A stretch of 39,898 bases of DNA. It comes from Salinispora pacifica CNR114. Lineage in GTDB: Bacteria; Actinomycetota; Actinomycetes; Mycobacteriales; Micromonosporaceae. Made by a program: the position numbers and the translations under genes. This document shows, piece after piece, positions 23,829-31,836 of the stretch (the stretch's first letter is position 1; each line of letters begins with the position of its first letter). The notes beneath the pieces were generated by a model. The model was not told where the DNA came from. It made no database searches and saw only the letters and a list, made by a program, of their open reading frames with translations. The DNA lies in NCBI RefSeq assembly GCF_000514775.1, contig NZ_AZWO01000043.1, positions 1-39,898 on the forward strand, in the 5' to 3' direction.

Positions 23829-24626
23829 ATGAGTCTGTTTGACGGAACCGTCGGCTTCTACCGGCAGTACCGGCCCGGCATCCCGGCGACCGTGGCCGAC
23901 GTTTTGGACGCCGCGGTCCCCGACTGTCAGCCGCGGCGCCTTCTCGACGTAGGCACCGGCACCGGCCTCGTGGTGGAGGCTCTGCTTGGCCGTTTCGATG
24001 ACATCATCGCCATCGACAACGCTCCAGGCATGCTCGCTGCTGCCGAAGACGCGCTCCGCCCACAGCTACCCGCCGACGCTCAGTTGCGGCTGCAGGAGGT
24101 CACGGCGGAGGAGTTCACGCCACCGGCGGGATGGCAGGCCGAACTGGTGACAATCTGCCGAGCGTTCCACTGGCTCGACCAGGCCGCGACCCTAACCCGG
24201 TTGGACGCGCAGGTCAGCCCGGACGGCGCGGTCGCGATCTTCGCCGACAACAGCTTCTGGACCGCTACCAACGACTGGAAGGCCGCAATCCGCACAGTCA
24301 TCCAGGACTTCCTCGGCGAGCAGCGTCGCGCTGGCGAACGCACGTTCCAGCATCACCACCGCCCGTACAGCGAGATCATGCGTGAGTCTCCGTTCAGTCA
24401 GGTCGAGGAGCACGCCGTGTCGGTCATCCGAACCTGGACCGCGGACAGCATCCTTGGGTACCTGCACTCCACCTCGTTCGCCGCGCCACAACTGTTTGGC
24501 GACCGGCTCGACGCGTTCGACAGCGCTGTCCGTGCCACCCTTGCCCGATACAGCGACGCCGACACCTTCACCGAAGACAACGAGTTCCTCATCCACATCG
24601 GCCGGCGAGAACGGCGAGACCGATGA
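23829..24626 (+). CDS. class I SAM-dependent methyltransferase
   Basis: This is 265 aa from the ATG at 23829 (MSLFDGTVGFYRQYRPGIP); an ATG two codons earlier is also in frame. Motif I is LLDVGTGTGLVVEALL (38-53), followed by the acidic IIAIDNAPGMLAAAE. ICRAFHWLDQAATL is the W-containing post-motif typical of trans-aconitate-like and Streptomyces small-molecule methyltransferases. It stops 10 nt before the orphan SitI3 gene and probably shares its transcript. It occupies the place where a toxin would be expected. The substrate is unknown. Confidence 0.8.
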   Translation: MSLFDGTVGFYRQYRPGIPATVADVLDAAVPDCQPRRLLDVGTGTGLVVEALLGRFDDIIAIDNAPGMLAAAEDALRPQLPADAQLRLQEVTAEEFTPPAGWQAELVTICRAFHWLDQAATLTRLDAQVSPDGAVAIFADNSFWTATNDWKAAIRTVIQDFLGEQRRAGERTFQHHHRPYSEIMRESPFSQVEEHAVSVIRTWTADSILGYLHSTSFAAPQLFGDRLDAFDSAVRATLARYSDADTFTEDNEFLIHIGRRERRDR

Positions 24627-24636
24627 AGGGGTGCAG

Positions 24637-25086
24637 ATGGCTGTCGAGTACCGGCTGACGCTGGCAGGCGACGTCCCACTCGAACAGGTGGCGAAGCTGG
24701 CCGCTCCCGAAGCGGTCGAGATGTCCACGGCATCCGGCGGCAGAATGCTCAGCGCCGACCTGAACGACGAGCACGGGTACGTAGTGGACATCACCGGCGG
24801 CCGGCACGGCTACTACAGTGCCGAGGACGACGGTGGCGCTCTGTGGGAATGGGAGCCGAAGACCTACGTCGACGTCAGCTTCTACATGCGCAAGGACACC
24901 CTGGCCAACAAGGGTAAAACCCACATGCTGGCGGCCGTGGCCAGGACCCTCGCCGGCAGGGCCGAGGACGCGGCCCTGACCCTCAACGGCGACGTGCTGA
25001 TGCTGACCCGTGTCGCAGGCACCCTTCGAAAGCACAACACCGACGGCTGGTACGACGAAGACTACGACAGGATTCTCCACCCCTGA
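24637..25086 (+). CDS. SitI3 family immunity protein, orphan third copy
   Basis: This 149-aa protein has an ATG at 24637 and an AAGGGG site upstream. MAVEYRLTLAGDVPLEQVAKL, YYSAEDDGGALWEWEPKTYVDV and ALTLNGDVLMLTRVAGTLRKH align closely with the two SitI3 genes in the flanking toxin units. No CdiA_C toxin precedes or follows it, only a methyltransferase gene 10 nt upstream. Orphan immunity genes typically protect against toxins of neighbouring strains or are what remains after toxin loss. It differs most in the 25-45 and C-terminal regions, where toxin specificity could reside. Confidence 0.75.
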   Translation: MAVEYRLTLAGDVPLEQVAKLAAPEAVEMSTASGGRMLSADLNDEHGYVVDITGGRHGYYSAEDDGGALWEWEPKTYVDVSFYMRKDTLANKGKTHMLAAVARTLAGRAEDAALTLNGDVLMLTRVAGTLRKHNTDGWYDEDYDRILHP

Positions 25087-25219
25087 CGCGTCTATGAATC
25101 GGGGCGGCGAGGGCGTGTTCTGGCTCGCCCGTGCGAGGCATCATCTGCCGCAGCATCGCGTAGCGGCGAAGGAACACGGTTCGGTAACGGCGAATAAGCG
25201 CGATGGTGCAAATCGTTGC

Positions 25220-25850
25220 ACCACGCCCTACTACACCATCAATCCCGAAACGACGCCGACCCGCCCACCCGCCTTGGAGCAAGTGCGGAACGGGCTCGTG
25301 GCGGCAGTCAGGGCCGGCTTTGGCACGCTCCTGCGCGACCACGCGCCGATCATCTGCCTCCTCGAACGGAAGACACTCCACGACACTTTGCTCAGCTGGA
25401 CCATCACCCCGCCTGCCCGGCACCGTCTTCACCGACTACACCAACCACCCAATCGTCCTCGCCCGCGACCTCATCCACGAAGCCGGCCACCCTTGCTCAA
25501 CGACGCCCTGGTCGCCTACCACGTCACCATCCCCGACGACCGGCACTTTTACTCACCCTGGCGAGCCACTGAACGACCCGCCTTCGGCTTTCTCCACGCC
25601 TGCTGAGCCTTTTCGCTCACCGTCCTGTATGCCGCACGCGTCGTCTCCACCGCGACACCCGACGTACGCGACTTTGTCACCGCCCATCTGCACCGGCAGT
25701 CCGACCAGCTAGCCCAAGCAAAGGAGAACTTTCAGACAGCCATCGCGCTGGTCGGCCACAATGATCTACGTTTCCTTGTAATCGAGATCTTCGCCACCGC
25801 CGTTAGAATCACAGCCACACAACCGAACCGATCAGGGACGGTGAGGTAGG
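25220..25850 (+). pseudogene. decayed HEXXH-motif protein
   Basis: Consecutive fragments in different frames join into one protein. The first is NGLVAAVRAGFGTLLRDHAP with LERKTLHDTLLSWTI. A frame change gives TDYTNHPIVLARDLIHEAGH (HEAGH, an HEXXH metal-binding motif, ~25479-25493). Another change gives LLNDALVAYHVTIPDD, FYSPWRATERPAFGFLHAC, then LTVLYAARVVSTATPDVRDF and ATAV near 25804. It resembles the actinomycete HExxH proteins proposed as metal-dependent peptide hydroxylases or peptidases. At least three frame changes make it non-functional. Confidence 0.55.
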
Positions 25851-25962
25851 ACGGACGTCGCTGTGTGCACGGTGTACGGTGGACAACACCAATCGCTACC
25901 CCGCGACCGGCGAAGCCGCCCGCTACCCCGGGCACACGACCGGCGCATTTCGTGAGGTTGGG

Positions 25963-27489
25963 ATGGCCCAGACTCCGCGCGAGCTCGCACCGCATACCTC
26001 TGCCAAGCACTACTTTGGCGCCCACTTGCGATCATGGCGAGAACAGCGCGGCTGGTCACAAGCGCGGCTCGGTGAGCACGTGCACGTCAGTTCGGATCTC
26101 ATCGCGAAGATCGAGAAGGCCCTGCGCTGGCCGACCTCGGAATTCGCAACCGCTTGCGACACCGCGCTCGCCGCAGGTGGTGCGCTCACCAACCTGCTTG
26201 CGCTGGTCGAACTGGAGCGACACCAGGAGCGTGTCGCCGTGGCTGCCACCGTCAGCGCGGTGCGCGCCGCCGTCTCCCAGCAGCGGTGCCGTACCACGCC
26301 GACGGCTTCCGCGTTCGCCGCCTCACCGGGTGGGATCGCCACTGGTGCGGCAGCGGATTGGGCATCAGCGCTGCCCGGTGTGCAACTCACGGCGCCCCCG
26401 CCGGCATGGCCGGTCGACCGATTGCTGACCCTGCCGCACGGCCGAGCCGTACCCGCTACGACCCTGACCCTCACCATCGTCCCCGCCCAAGACCGTCTCC
26501 ACGCTGCCCGCTACCCACGGGCATTTGGTGGTGGCCACGCCGCCGCCGTCGGCCTGCGCGAACTCGTGGCGACGGAACTACTGGACGGCGACGAGCCCAT
26601 CCTCGCCGTGGCCACAACGCCCACCTTTGGATTGGCGGTACCGGCATACCGCCTCGATGCCTTCACCGTCGGCATCCTGTGGGCCCTGTGCGGCATGGAC
26701 GACGCTCTCCTGGCCGATGATGCCGCGCTCGCCGACAGCGTCCCCCAACTCCGCCGCTACGCCCACCTACCCGGCTCCGCAGTCAGCCGCAACGTCGCCG
26801 CCGACCTCAGCGCCTTGAGCCAGATGTGGCTTGGCTCAGACTTCTGCGCCCGCTACATCAGCCACCGTCTCGACGCCGCGACCGACCAGCCCGTCTTCTG
26901 GACCCGCGAGCAGTACGGCGAAGAAGCCAGTACCTGGCTGCTCTTCCGCCACAAGATCGATTATCTGCACGCCACAAGCGAACGCTTCACCACACCCACC
27001 GCCCCGGCCGCCCGCGTCTTCTGCATCCCAGAAACCGCCGTGCGGGGCAGCCCCCACGCGGAACGCATCCTGCTGCTGCTCTCGGCAGCGTTCATGGAAT
27101 CCCTGCGCATCGCCGTGCACGTGAGTCCAGACCCGGCGTACGCCACCGTCGAAGGCTTCGTGCTGACCCCACACACGCAGGTCATTCTCGCCAACTGGGT
27201 GCGCGCCGATGGACTCTGGCACGTCGACGCCCTCGATCGCCGTGTCGCGCTACGCCGCTACGACGACGTTGCCCGCAGCGGCCAAGCCGGCTCCATCACC
27301 GCATCGGGCCGGTCCACCCGCCGCCTACGAGTCCTCGCCGAGTACCTCGGCCTGGAATGGCCCTGGCTGCGTCGACGCTGCACCGAGCTGGCCGCCGTCG
27401 GCATCGACGGGATGATCCGACCGCGCAGCCGGTTACTGACCACTGACGGGATCAACGCAGCCTGCCGCTACCTGGCCAGCCTCCCTTGA
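25963..27489 (+). CDS. XRE HTH regulator with large C-terminal domain
   Basis: This is 508 aa from the ATG at 25963 (MAQTPRELAPHTSAKHYFGA). The frame is open further upstream, but the other two regulators here begin the same way. The HTH is at ~20-65 (LRSWREQRGWSQARLGEHV, then SDLIAKIEKALRWPTSEF). The C-terminal domain has TLPHGRAVPATTLTLTI-type strands, HAERILLLLSAAFMESLRI and a winged-helix-like end (LEYLGLEWPWLRRR-type). It may sense a metabolite. It lies upstream of the asparaginase and PPC genes in the same direction. Confidence 0.7.
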   Translation: MAQTPRELAPHTSAKHYFGAHLRSWREQRGWSQARLGEHVHVSSDLIAKIEKALRWPTSEFATACDTALAAGGALTNLLALVELERHQERVAVAATVSAVRAAVSQQRCRTTPTASAFAASPGGIATGAAADWASALPGVQLTAPPPAWPVDRLLTLPHGRAVPATTLTLTIVPAQDRLHAARYPRAFGGGHAAAVGLRELVATELLDGDEPILAVATTPTFGLAVPAYRLDAFTVGILWALCGMDDALLADDAALADSVPQLRRYAHLPGSAVSRNVAADLSALSQMWLGSDFCARYISHRLDAATDQPVFWTREQYGEEASTWLLFRHKIDYLHATSERFTTPTAPAARVFCIPETAVRGSPHAERILLLLSAAFMESLRIAVHVSPDPAYATVEGFVLTPHTQVILANWVRADGLWHVDALDRRVALRRYDDVARSGQAGSITASGRSTRRLRVLAEYLGLEWPWLRRRCTELAAVGIDGMIRPRSRLLTTDGINAACRYLASLP

Positions 27490-27555
27490 GCCTTCGCTTC
27501 ACTCAGAAACTGTGACAGGCTGCCGCAGACACACAGGCACGGACGAGGAGGTGCG

Positions 27556-28614
27556 GTGGCGGAGAAGCCGACATCGGTCTTGATGCTCTCCCTCGGCGGG
27601 ACAATCGCCATGACCGCCGGCAGCGACGCTGGCGGCGTCGTGCCGAACCTGACCGCCGAGGAACTCATCGCCGCTGTACCTGGACTGGCCGAGACTGGCA
27701 TCGACGTGTACGTCCAGACCTTCCGCCAACTGCCGGGCGCCTCGCTCAGCTTCGACGACCTCACGGCGCTAGCCGCACTGATCGCCGACCACACCGCGAC
27801 CGGAGGTATGGATGGCGTCGTGGTCACCCAGGGCACCGACACCATCGAGGAAACCGCCTACCTGCTCGACCTGCTCCACACCGGCGAGGCGCCGGTTGTA
27901 GTCACCGGTGCCATGCGCAACCCCACCATCGCCGGCGCCGACGGACCCGCGAACGTCCTCGCCGCGATCCGCACCGCCGCCAGCCCCGCCGCCCGCGGCC
28001 TTGGCGCCCTCGTGGTCTTCGCCGACGAGATCCACGCCGCCCGACACGTCCGCAAGACACACTCCACCAGCGGCGGCACCTTCCGCTCGCCGAACACCGG
28101 CCCGCTCGGCCACGTCGTCGAAGGCACAGTACGGCTGCTCACCCACCCACCGCACCGGGTGACCGTGCCGCTGGAGACGGTCACCCGGGTTCCACGAGTC
28201 GGGCTGTACACCGTATCCCTGGGCGACGACGGCACCCTCCTCTCCGGGGCCGACGGGCTCGACGGCCTCGTCGTGGCGGGGTTCGGCGTCGGCCACGTAC
28301 CTCAACGCCTCGTCGAGAAGCTCACCGCCCTCGCGGCGAGGATCCCGGTCGTGCTCGCCTCCCGTACTGGTGCCGGACCGGTCTTGGCATCCACCTACGC
28401 CTTCCCCGGCTCCGAGAGCGACCTGCAGCGCCGAGGGCTCATCGGCGCCGGCTTCCTCGACCCCTACAAGGCGCGCATCCTGCTGCACACCCTTCTCGCC
28501 GCCGGCGCCGAGCCCGAGATCATCGCCGCCGCATTCGCCGCCTACGGCACCGGCGATCCTGCCCGCTGGCCCTGGCCGGCCCTCAGCCAACAGCCGGAGA
28601 TGCAGTATGCGTAG
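27556..28614 (+). CDS. asparaginase
   Basis: This is a 352-aa L-asparaginase of the bacterial I/II family, hydrolysing Asn to Asp and ammonia. The first catalytic Thr is T16 in SLGGTIAMT. The second motif is VVTQGTDTIEETAY with T94 and D95, and the catalytic Lys is K167 in RKTHST. The middle NPTIAGADGPANVLAAI and the C-terminal helix GFLDPYKARILLHTLL are typical. No signal peptide is evident, so it is likely cytosolic. The GTG start follows GGAGG. Its 3' end overlaps the PPC-domain gene by 8 nt. Confidence 0.9.
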   Translation: MAEKPTSVLMLSLGGTIAMTAGSDAGGVVPNLTAEELIAAVPGLAETGIDVYVQTFRQLPGASLSFDDLTALAALIADHTATGGMDGVVVTQGTDTIEETAYLLDLLHTGEAPVVVTGAMRNPTIAGADGPANVLAAIRTAASPAARGLGALVVFADEIHAARHVRKTHSTSGGTFRSPNTGPLGHVVEGTVRLLTHPPHRVTVPLETVTRVPRVGLYTVSLGDDGTLLSGADGLDGLVVAGFGVGHVPQRLVEKLTALAARIPVVLASRTGAGPVLASTYAFPGSESDLQRRGLIGAGFLDPYKARILLHTLLAAGAEPEIIAAAFAAYGTGDPARWPWPALSQQPEMQYA

Positions 28615-29071
28615 CCACGACCTCACGCCCGGCCGCATGATCGGCGTCACGTTCGACCACGGCGAGGACTTCTTCACCGCCCTCGCCGACGCGTGCCGCA
28701 TCAACGGCATCCGCCACGGCTACATCCCCGTCTTCATCGCCGGCTTCAGCAGTGTCGAGATCGTCGGCACATGCCAACGCCTCGACAACCCCCAGGCACC
28801 CCTGTGGGACCGCGTGCACCTGTCCAACGTCGAAGCACTCGGCGGCGGCACCATCGCCTACGACGAGGCCGAGGACCGGATCCTGCCGCACATCCACGTC
28901 AGCGTCGGCCTCAAGGAACACAGCGCCACCGGCCACACCAGCCACCTGCTTGCCGCCACCGTCCAGTTCCTCACCGAAATGTTGGTTATGGAGGTTGCCG
29001 CGCCGACAATGCGCCGGGTCCCCGATCCAACGATGTACGACGTGCCACTCCTAAAATTCGGCAACGGCTGA
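28607..29071 (+). CDS. PPC (DUF296) domain protein
   Basis: This is 154 aa from the ATG at 28607, inside the asparaginase 3' end. PGRMIGVTFDHGEDFFTALADAC, GYIPVFIAGFSSVEIVG, HIHVSVGLKEHSATGHTSHLL and the C-terminal PTMRRVPDPTMYDVPLL are the PPC/DUF296 pattern. In plants this domain accompanies AT-hook DNA-binding proteins. Bacterial single-domain members are trimeric and their function is unknown. It is translationally linked to asparaginase. A partial second copy of its C-terminus lies just downstream. Confidence 0.8.
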   Translation: MRSHDLTPGRMIGVTFDHGEDFFTALADACRINGIRHGYIPVFIAGFSSVEIVGTCQRLDNPQAPLWDRVHLSNVEALGGGTIAYDEAEDRILPHIHVSVGLKEHSATGHTSHLLAATVQFLTEMLVMEVAAPTMRRVPDPTMYDVPLLKFGNG

Positions 29072-29161
29072 TCATCTCAGGTGGCGGCGGCGTCTTATGG
29101 GCTGACGGGTTGTCGCGATGCGCGCGAAGGGCTACGGGCCCCGATCGTGTCAACCATCCGT

Positions 29162-29254
29162 TTGCTGATCATCGAGATTTGCGGGCCCATCATGCGTCTT
29201 ATCCCCGAGGCGAGCCTCTACGACATGCCTCAGTTGCGTATCAGCGACAACTGA
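29162..29254 (+). pseudogene. C-terminal fragment of a second PPC-domain gene
   Basis: LLIIEICGPIMRLIPEASLY followed by DMPQLRISDN and a TGA matches the end of the preceding PPC protein (AAPTMRRVPDPTMYDVPLL). Only ~31 codons are left. It is either the remains of a tandem duplication or of a different PPC gene. The rest of 29072-29425 shows nothing coding that I recognise. Confidence 0.6.
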
Positions 29255-29425
29255 CAGGCCAGTAGCATCCACTCCCGCCACACGCGCTGGAACCTGGACC
29301 GGAAGCCGCTCATGCGACTGGCCGCCTGCGGTGCCGACTCGCCCAGTGTCTAGTGGCCTCGCGAGGAGCCCGGTAGGTTCAGCGGTCGAGAACTTCCACT
29401 TTCATCGATAGGGGACGCCGGCCAC

Positions 29426-29953
29426 GTGTTACAGATCGAGAAGATCACCGGTGAACTCCGTGCGTTGACGGCCGGGGTGGAACGCGCGCAGGGGTCGGCC
29501 GCCGCCGCCGACCGTCAGGCGCAGAAGACGGCGTCGCGGGCTGCTGGTGCGGGCTTCGTTGCGGTGGCGGCGGGTGTGGCACGGGTGCGCAACGCGATCA
29601 CGGGCATCCAGGGCGGCCTGGGAAGACTTGCTGGTTCGATCGGTGAGGCGACGACGGCCGCCGCGGCGGTGCCGAACGAGGCCACCCCGCAGGAGACGAT
29701 CGCCGGGCTGGCGCCTGTGCAGAGTGCCGTGGACGCTGCCCGTGACGCGGCAGCCGGGGCCATCACCGGAGTCGGTGAGGCGCAGCAGCTCGTCGCCATG
29801 GTCCTACAGGGCGGGCAGCCCGGGCCGCTGCTGCAGGCCCTAGAGGCCATCAAGCAGGTCCTGGTGCTGGTCGTGCAGCGCACCGGCGGGGCCCGGCAGG
29901 CCATCGAAGCGGCGATCGCGCAGGCCCGGCAGTTGGGGTCGTCGGGAAACTGA
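29426..29953 (+). CDS. DUF6244 family protein, copy 2 (0-frame product)
   Basis: This is a 175-aa helical protein, the same length as copy 1 and largely conserved: IEKITGELRALTAGVERAQ, ARAAGAGF-type centre, ATPQETIAGLAPVQSAVDAA, GGQPGPLLQALEAIKQVLVL, ending LGSSGN. The start is GTG at 29426. It ends in G GGA AAC TGA like copy 1, with an open -1 frame into a toxin domain. It is the first gene of the second DUF6244-toxin-immunity unit. The role as a carrier or partner of the toxin is inferred from linkage and the frameshift site. Confidence 0.8.
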   Translation: MLQIEKITGELRALTAGVERAQGSAAAADRQAQKTASRAAGAGFVAVAAGVARVRNAITGIQGGLGRLAGSIGEATTAAAAVPNEATPQETIAGLAPVQSAVDAARDAAAGAITGVGEAQQLVAMVLQGGQPGPLLQALEAIKQVLVLVVQRTGGARQAIEAAIAQARQLGSSGN

Positions 29954-29985
29954 CAGGGGCTGGCGGTCACCCACCGGCCAGCCCT
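29944..29985 (+). promoter_or_regulatory. programmed -1 frameshift signal, copy 2
   Basis: The heptamer GGGAAAC (29944-29950) is phased G GGA AAC, followed by TGA and a 5-nt spacer TGACA. A hairpin follows: GGGGCTGGCGGT (29956-29967) pairs with ACCGGCCAGCCCT less its last-position wobble (29973-29985), with a one-base bulge and a 5-nt loop. The inner stem differs from copy 1 (CGGT/ACCGG versus TGG/CCG) but pairing is kept. No T-run follows. Confidence 0.75.
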
Positions 29986-30549
29986 ACCCCTTCCCAGCAC
30001 GGTGACCCGCCGCCGACACCTCATGCCGCCGACGACAGCCCATCGGATGACCATGACCACGGCACGCCCTGGACCAGACAGCCAACCGGAGTCCCGGGCG
30101 GGACGCCGACCGGTCCGAGGACCAGAATTCCACCCAGGTTGGACGACGAAGGACGGCGTCCGTTGGAGCTCGAGAACGAATGCGCCGATATAGTCGCCAG
30201 CACGAGCTACCGGGTCCACCAGAACCCCACCAGGCAGGAGATCGCCGACGCCCGGCTCCGCACCGGCGACTCCGGCAACCCGGACAAAGACCCAGACTAC
30301 CTGATCGAAGGTCACGTGTTCGACTGCTATTCGCCCACCCTCGGCAAGCCGGTACGGGGTGTCTGGAGCGAGGTCCGCGCCAAGGTCGACAAGGAGCAGA
30401 CCCAACGCGTGGTGCTGAACCTGCACGACTGGCACGGAGACCTCGCGGCCCTGCGGACACAGTTCGACACCTGGCCCGTCGAGAAGCTGAAAGAACTCGT
30501 CGCGGTAACGCCGAGCCGCGCGATCGTGCAGATCGTCCGTCGAGACTGA
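29950..30549 (+). CDS. linker plus CdiA C-terminal tRNase toxin domain, copy 2 (reached by -1 frameshift)
   Basis: This is a 199-codon frame open from the heptamer. A ~63-residue linker starts LTGAGG and ends PTGVPGGTPTGPRTRIPPR, then comes the tRNase: LELENECADIVASTSYRVHQ, DPDYLIEGHVFDCYSPT, VRGVWSEVRAKV, TQRVVLNLHDWHGDLAAL, ending RAIVQIVRRD. Linker ends are conserved with copy 1 while the middle is not, as expected for a true protein linker. No good start codon lies at the domain boundary (a TTG at 30139 is the nearest), which favours expression by frameshifting. The full product would be ~374 aa. The immunity gene follows after 14 nt. Confidence 0.8.
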   Translation: MTGAGGHPPASPTPSQHGDPPPTPHAADDSPSDDHDHGTPWTRQPTGVPGGTPTGPRTRIPPRLDDEGRRPLELENECADIVASTSYRVHQNPTRQEIADARLRTGDSGNPDKDPDYLIEGHVFDCYSPTLGKPVRGVWSEVRAKVDKEQTQRVVLNLHDWHGDLAALRTQFDTWPVEKLKELVAVTPSRAIVQIVRRD

Positions 30550-30563
30550 GGAGAGGCGCAGAG

Positions 30564-31016
30564 ATGGCTGTCGAGTTCAGGTTGACCCTCGCCGGTGACC
30601 TGCCCCTGGACCACGTGGCTGATCTCGTGGCAGCCGAACCCGCCGAGAAGCTCAGGCCGAGCGGCACCAACCCACAGCTGCTCAGTGCCCGCCTCTACGA
30701 CACCCGCGGGTACGCGCTGACCGTCTCCTCAGGCCGCCAGGGCTATTTCGATGCCGAGGCCGACGACGGTGCCCGCTGGGAGTGGGAGCCACAGACATAC
30801 GTCGACATCGACTTCTCCATGCGGGCAGACGACCTGGTCGACAAGGGGATCCCGAACATGATGAAGGCCGTGGCCCGGGTATTGACCGCCCGCCAGGAGG
30901 ACGCGGCGCTAGTCCAGAACGGCAACTGGCTCCTGCTGACCCGCACCACCGGCGAACTCCGCAGACACCGGCCTACCTGGTGGAGCCACTACAGCAGAGA
31001 CGACCTCATCCCATGA
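30564..31016 (+). CDS. SitI3 family immunity protein, copy 2
   Basis: This is 150 aa with an ATG at 30564 and GAGGAG 9 nt upstream. VEFRLTLAGDLPLDHVADLV, GYFDAEADDGARWEWEPQTY and LVQNGNWLLLTRTTGELRRHR match copy 1 closely, including the RPTWW end. It should neutralise the tRNase encoded just upstream. An in-frame longer reading from 30180 runs through the toxin gene in a different frame and is not used. Confidence 0.75.
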   Translation: MAVEFRLTLAGDLPLDHVADLVAAEPAEKLRPSGTNPQLLSARLYDTRGYALTVSSGRQGYFDAEADDGARWEWEPQTYVDIDFSMRADDLVDKGIPNMMKAVARVLTARQEDAALVQNGNWLLLTRTTGELRRHRPTWWSHYSRDDLIP

Positions 31017-31017
31017 G

Positions 31018-31394
31018 CCGGCCACGCGCGAGTGACTCGCTGACGACGACGTCCCCCTCGACCCAAGGGACCTGAACCGCGACAGCGAAAACTGGGCCAC
31101 CACGCGGCTAATGACAAACTCGTCGAAGCCCCCGCCGCAAGCGACGCCCAGCCGGGAGCGGACAGCCCACATGATCTTCGATGATGTGCGCGGTGTGTGC
31201 TCTCCAGCGGATGCCAACCCGGGTGAACCGATGCCAACACGGGCCACCGCGGGCGACCGCCGGTCGCAACCCGGGTACGTGTGCTCGGGGTGTGCTCCTG
31301 GGCTGCAACAACAGGGGTCCGGGTGACGTGGGTGAACGTGGGCCACTCCCTGCCACCCCAGGTGAACCCCCGGGTCGCTAGACTGGGCGCTCGC
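31018..31394. other. intergenic region ahead of tRNA-Arg fragment
   Basis: No gene recognised. It holds imperfect short repeats: GATGCCAACccGGGTGAACC then GATGCCAACacGGGCCACC (~31210-31247), and GTGTGCTC three times (31194-31295). TAGACT near 31378 could be the -10 box for the tRNA half-gene that follows. Confidence 0.35.
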
Positions 31395-31432
31395 GCCCTC
31401 GTAGCTCAGGGGATAGAGCAACGGTTTCCTAA
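31395..31432 (+). pseudogene. 5' half of tRNA-Arg(CCT)
   Basis: GCCCTCGTAGCTCAGGGGAT and the next 18 nt give the 5' acceptor strand, the D-arm, and the anticodon stem/loop up to TTTCCTAA with anticodon CCT. The expected ACCGT closing the anticodon stem, the variable loop and the T-arm are absent. The sequence turns to AAGACGACGCC and no TTCGA T-loop occurs in the next 400 nt. The break falls in the anticodon loop, a known integration point of tyrosine recombinases. It marks the left edge of the CRISPR-Cas region and is probably an element or deletion scar. Confidence 0.75.
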
Positions 31433-31836
31433 GACGACGCCTCACCCATCTCCGCACGCTGACTACCTGCGACTTCTTAACTTCCCGCCAAGGAAACAGG
31501 TCGCGGCGCTACGCTGCTGTGCTCGCTTACCGAAATCTCCTGTAGCGGCATAAGCACTGCTCCGAAGGCAATCCCAGCAACCCGACCCCGTGGTTGCGGT
31601 CTTCTGAAGGCGCCACGCCGAGTCAGCATGTAGTGCCGCAATGCCCTTCATCGGCCTGACGGATCTAATGATCAAAGCGCTTGCCGACCGACGCGGTAAC
31701 GCCCCAACCAGCAGGGCTCGCGCGATGGCAACCTCGATCAATCTGTCAGTAATTTTACAGTCCCGCGAAGCGGGGCGACATTTCGTCGTACTGCCGTGGT
31801 TACATGCCGGTCTCACTGACCTCAAGGAGTCTTCAG
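31433..31836. other. non-coding leader region before cas3
   Basis: No convincing gene. CCCGC-GAA-GCGGG (~31762-31774) is a small perfect hairpin ~65 nt before the cas3 start. Open frames here run into cas3 out of frame or lack domains. It probably contains the cas operon promoter, but I cannot point to a clear -10/-35 pair. Confidence 0.35.

Noticed and set aside
24983..25432. 149-aa minus-strand ORF
   Set aside because: It overlaps the SitI3 gene end and the HEXXH pseudogene, with no coherent domain.
31433..31836. Group I intron in tRNA-Arg anticodon loop
   Set aside because: Such introns are known in bacterial tRNA-Arg(CCU), but no 3' exon with a TTCGA T-loop follows within the region, and cas3 begins soon after.
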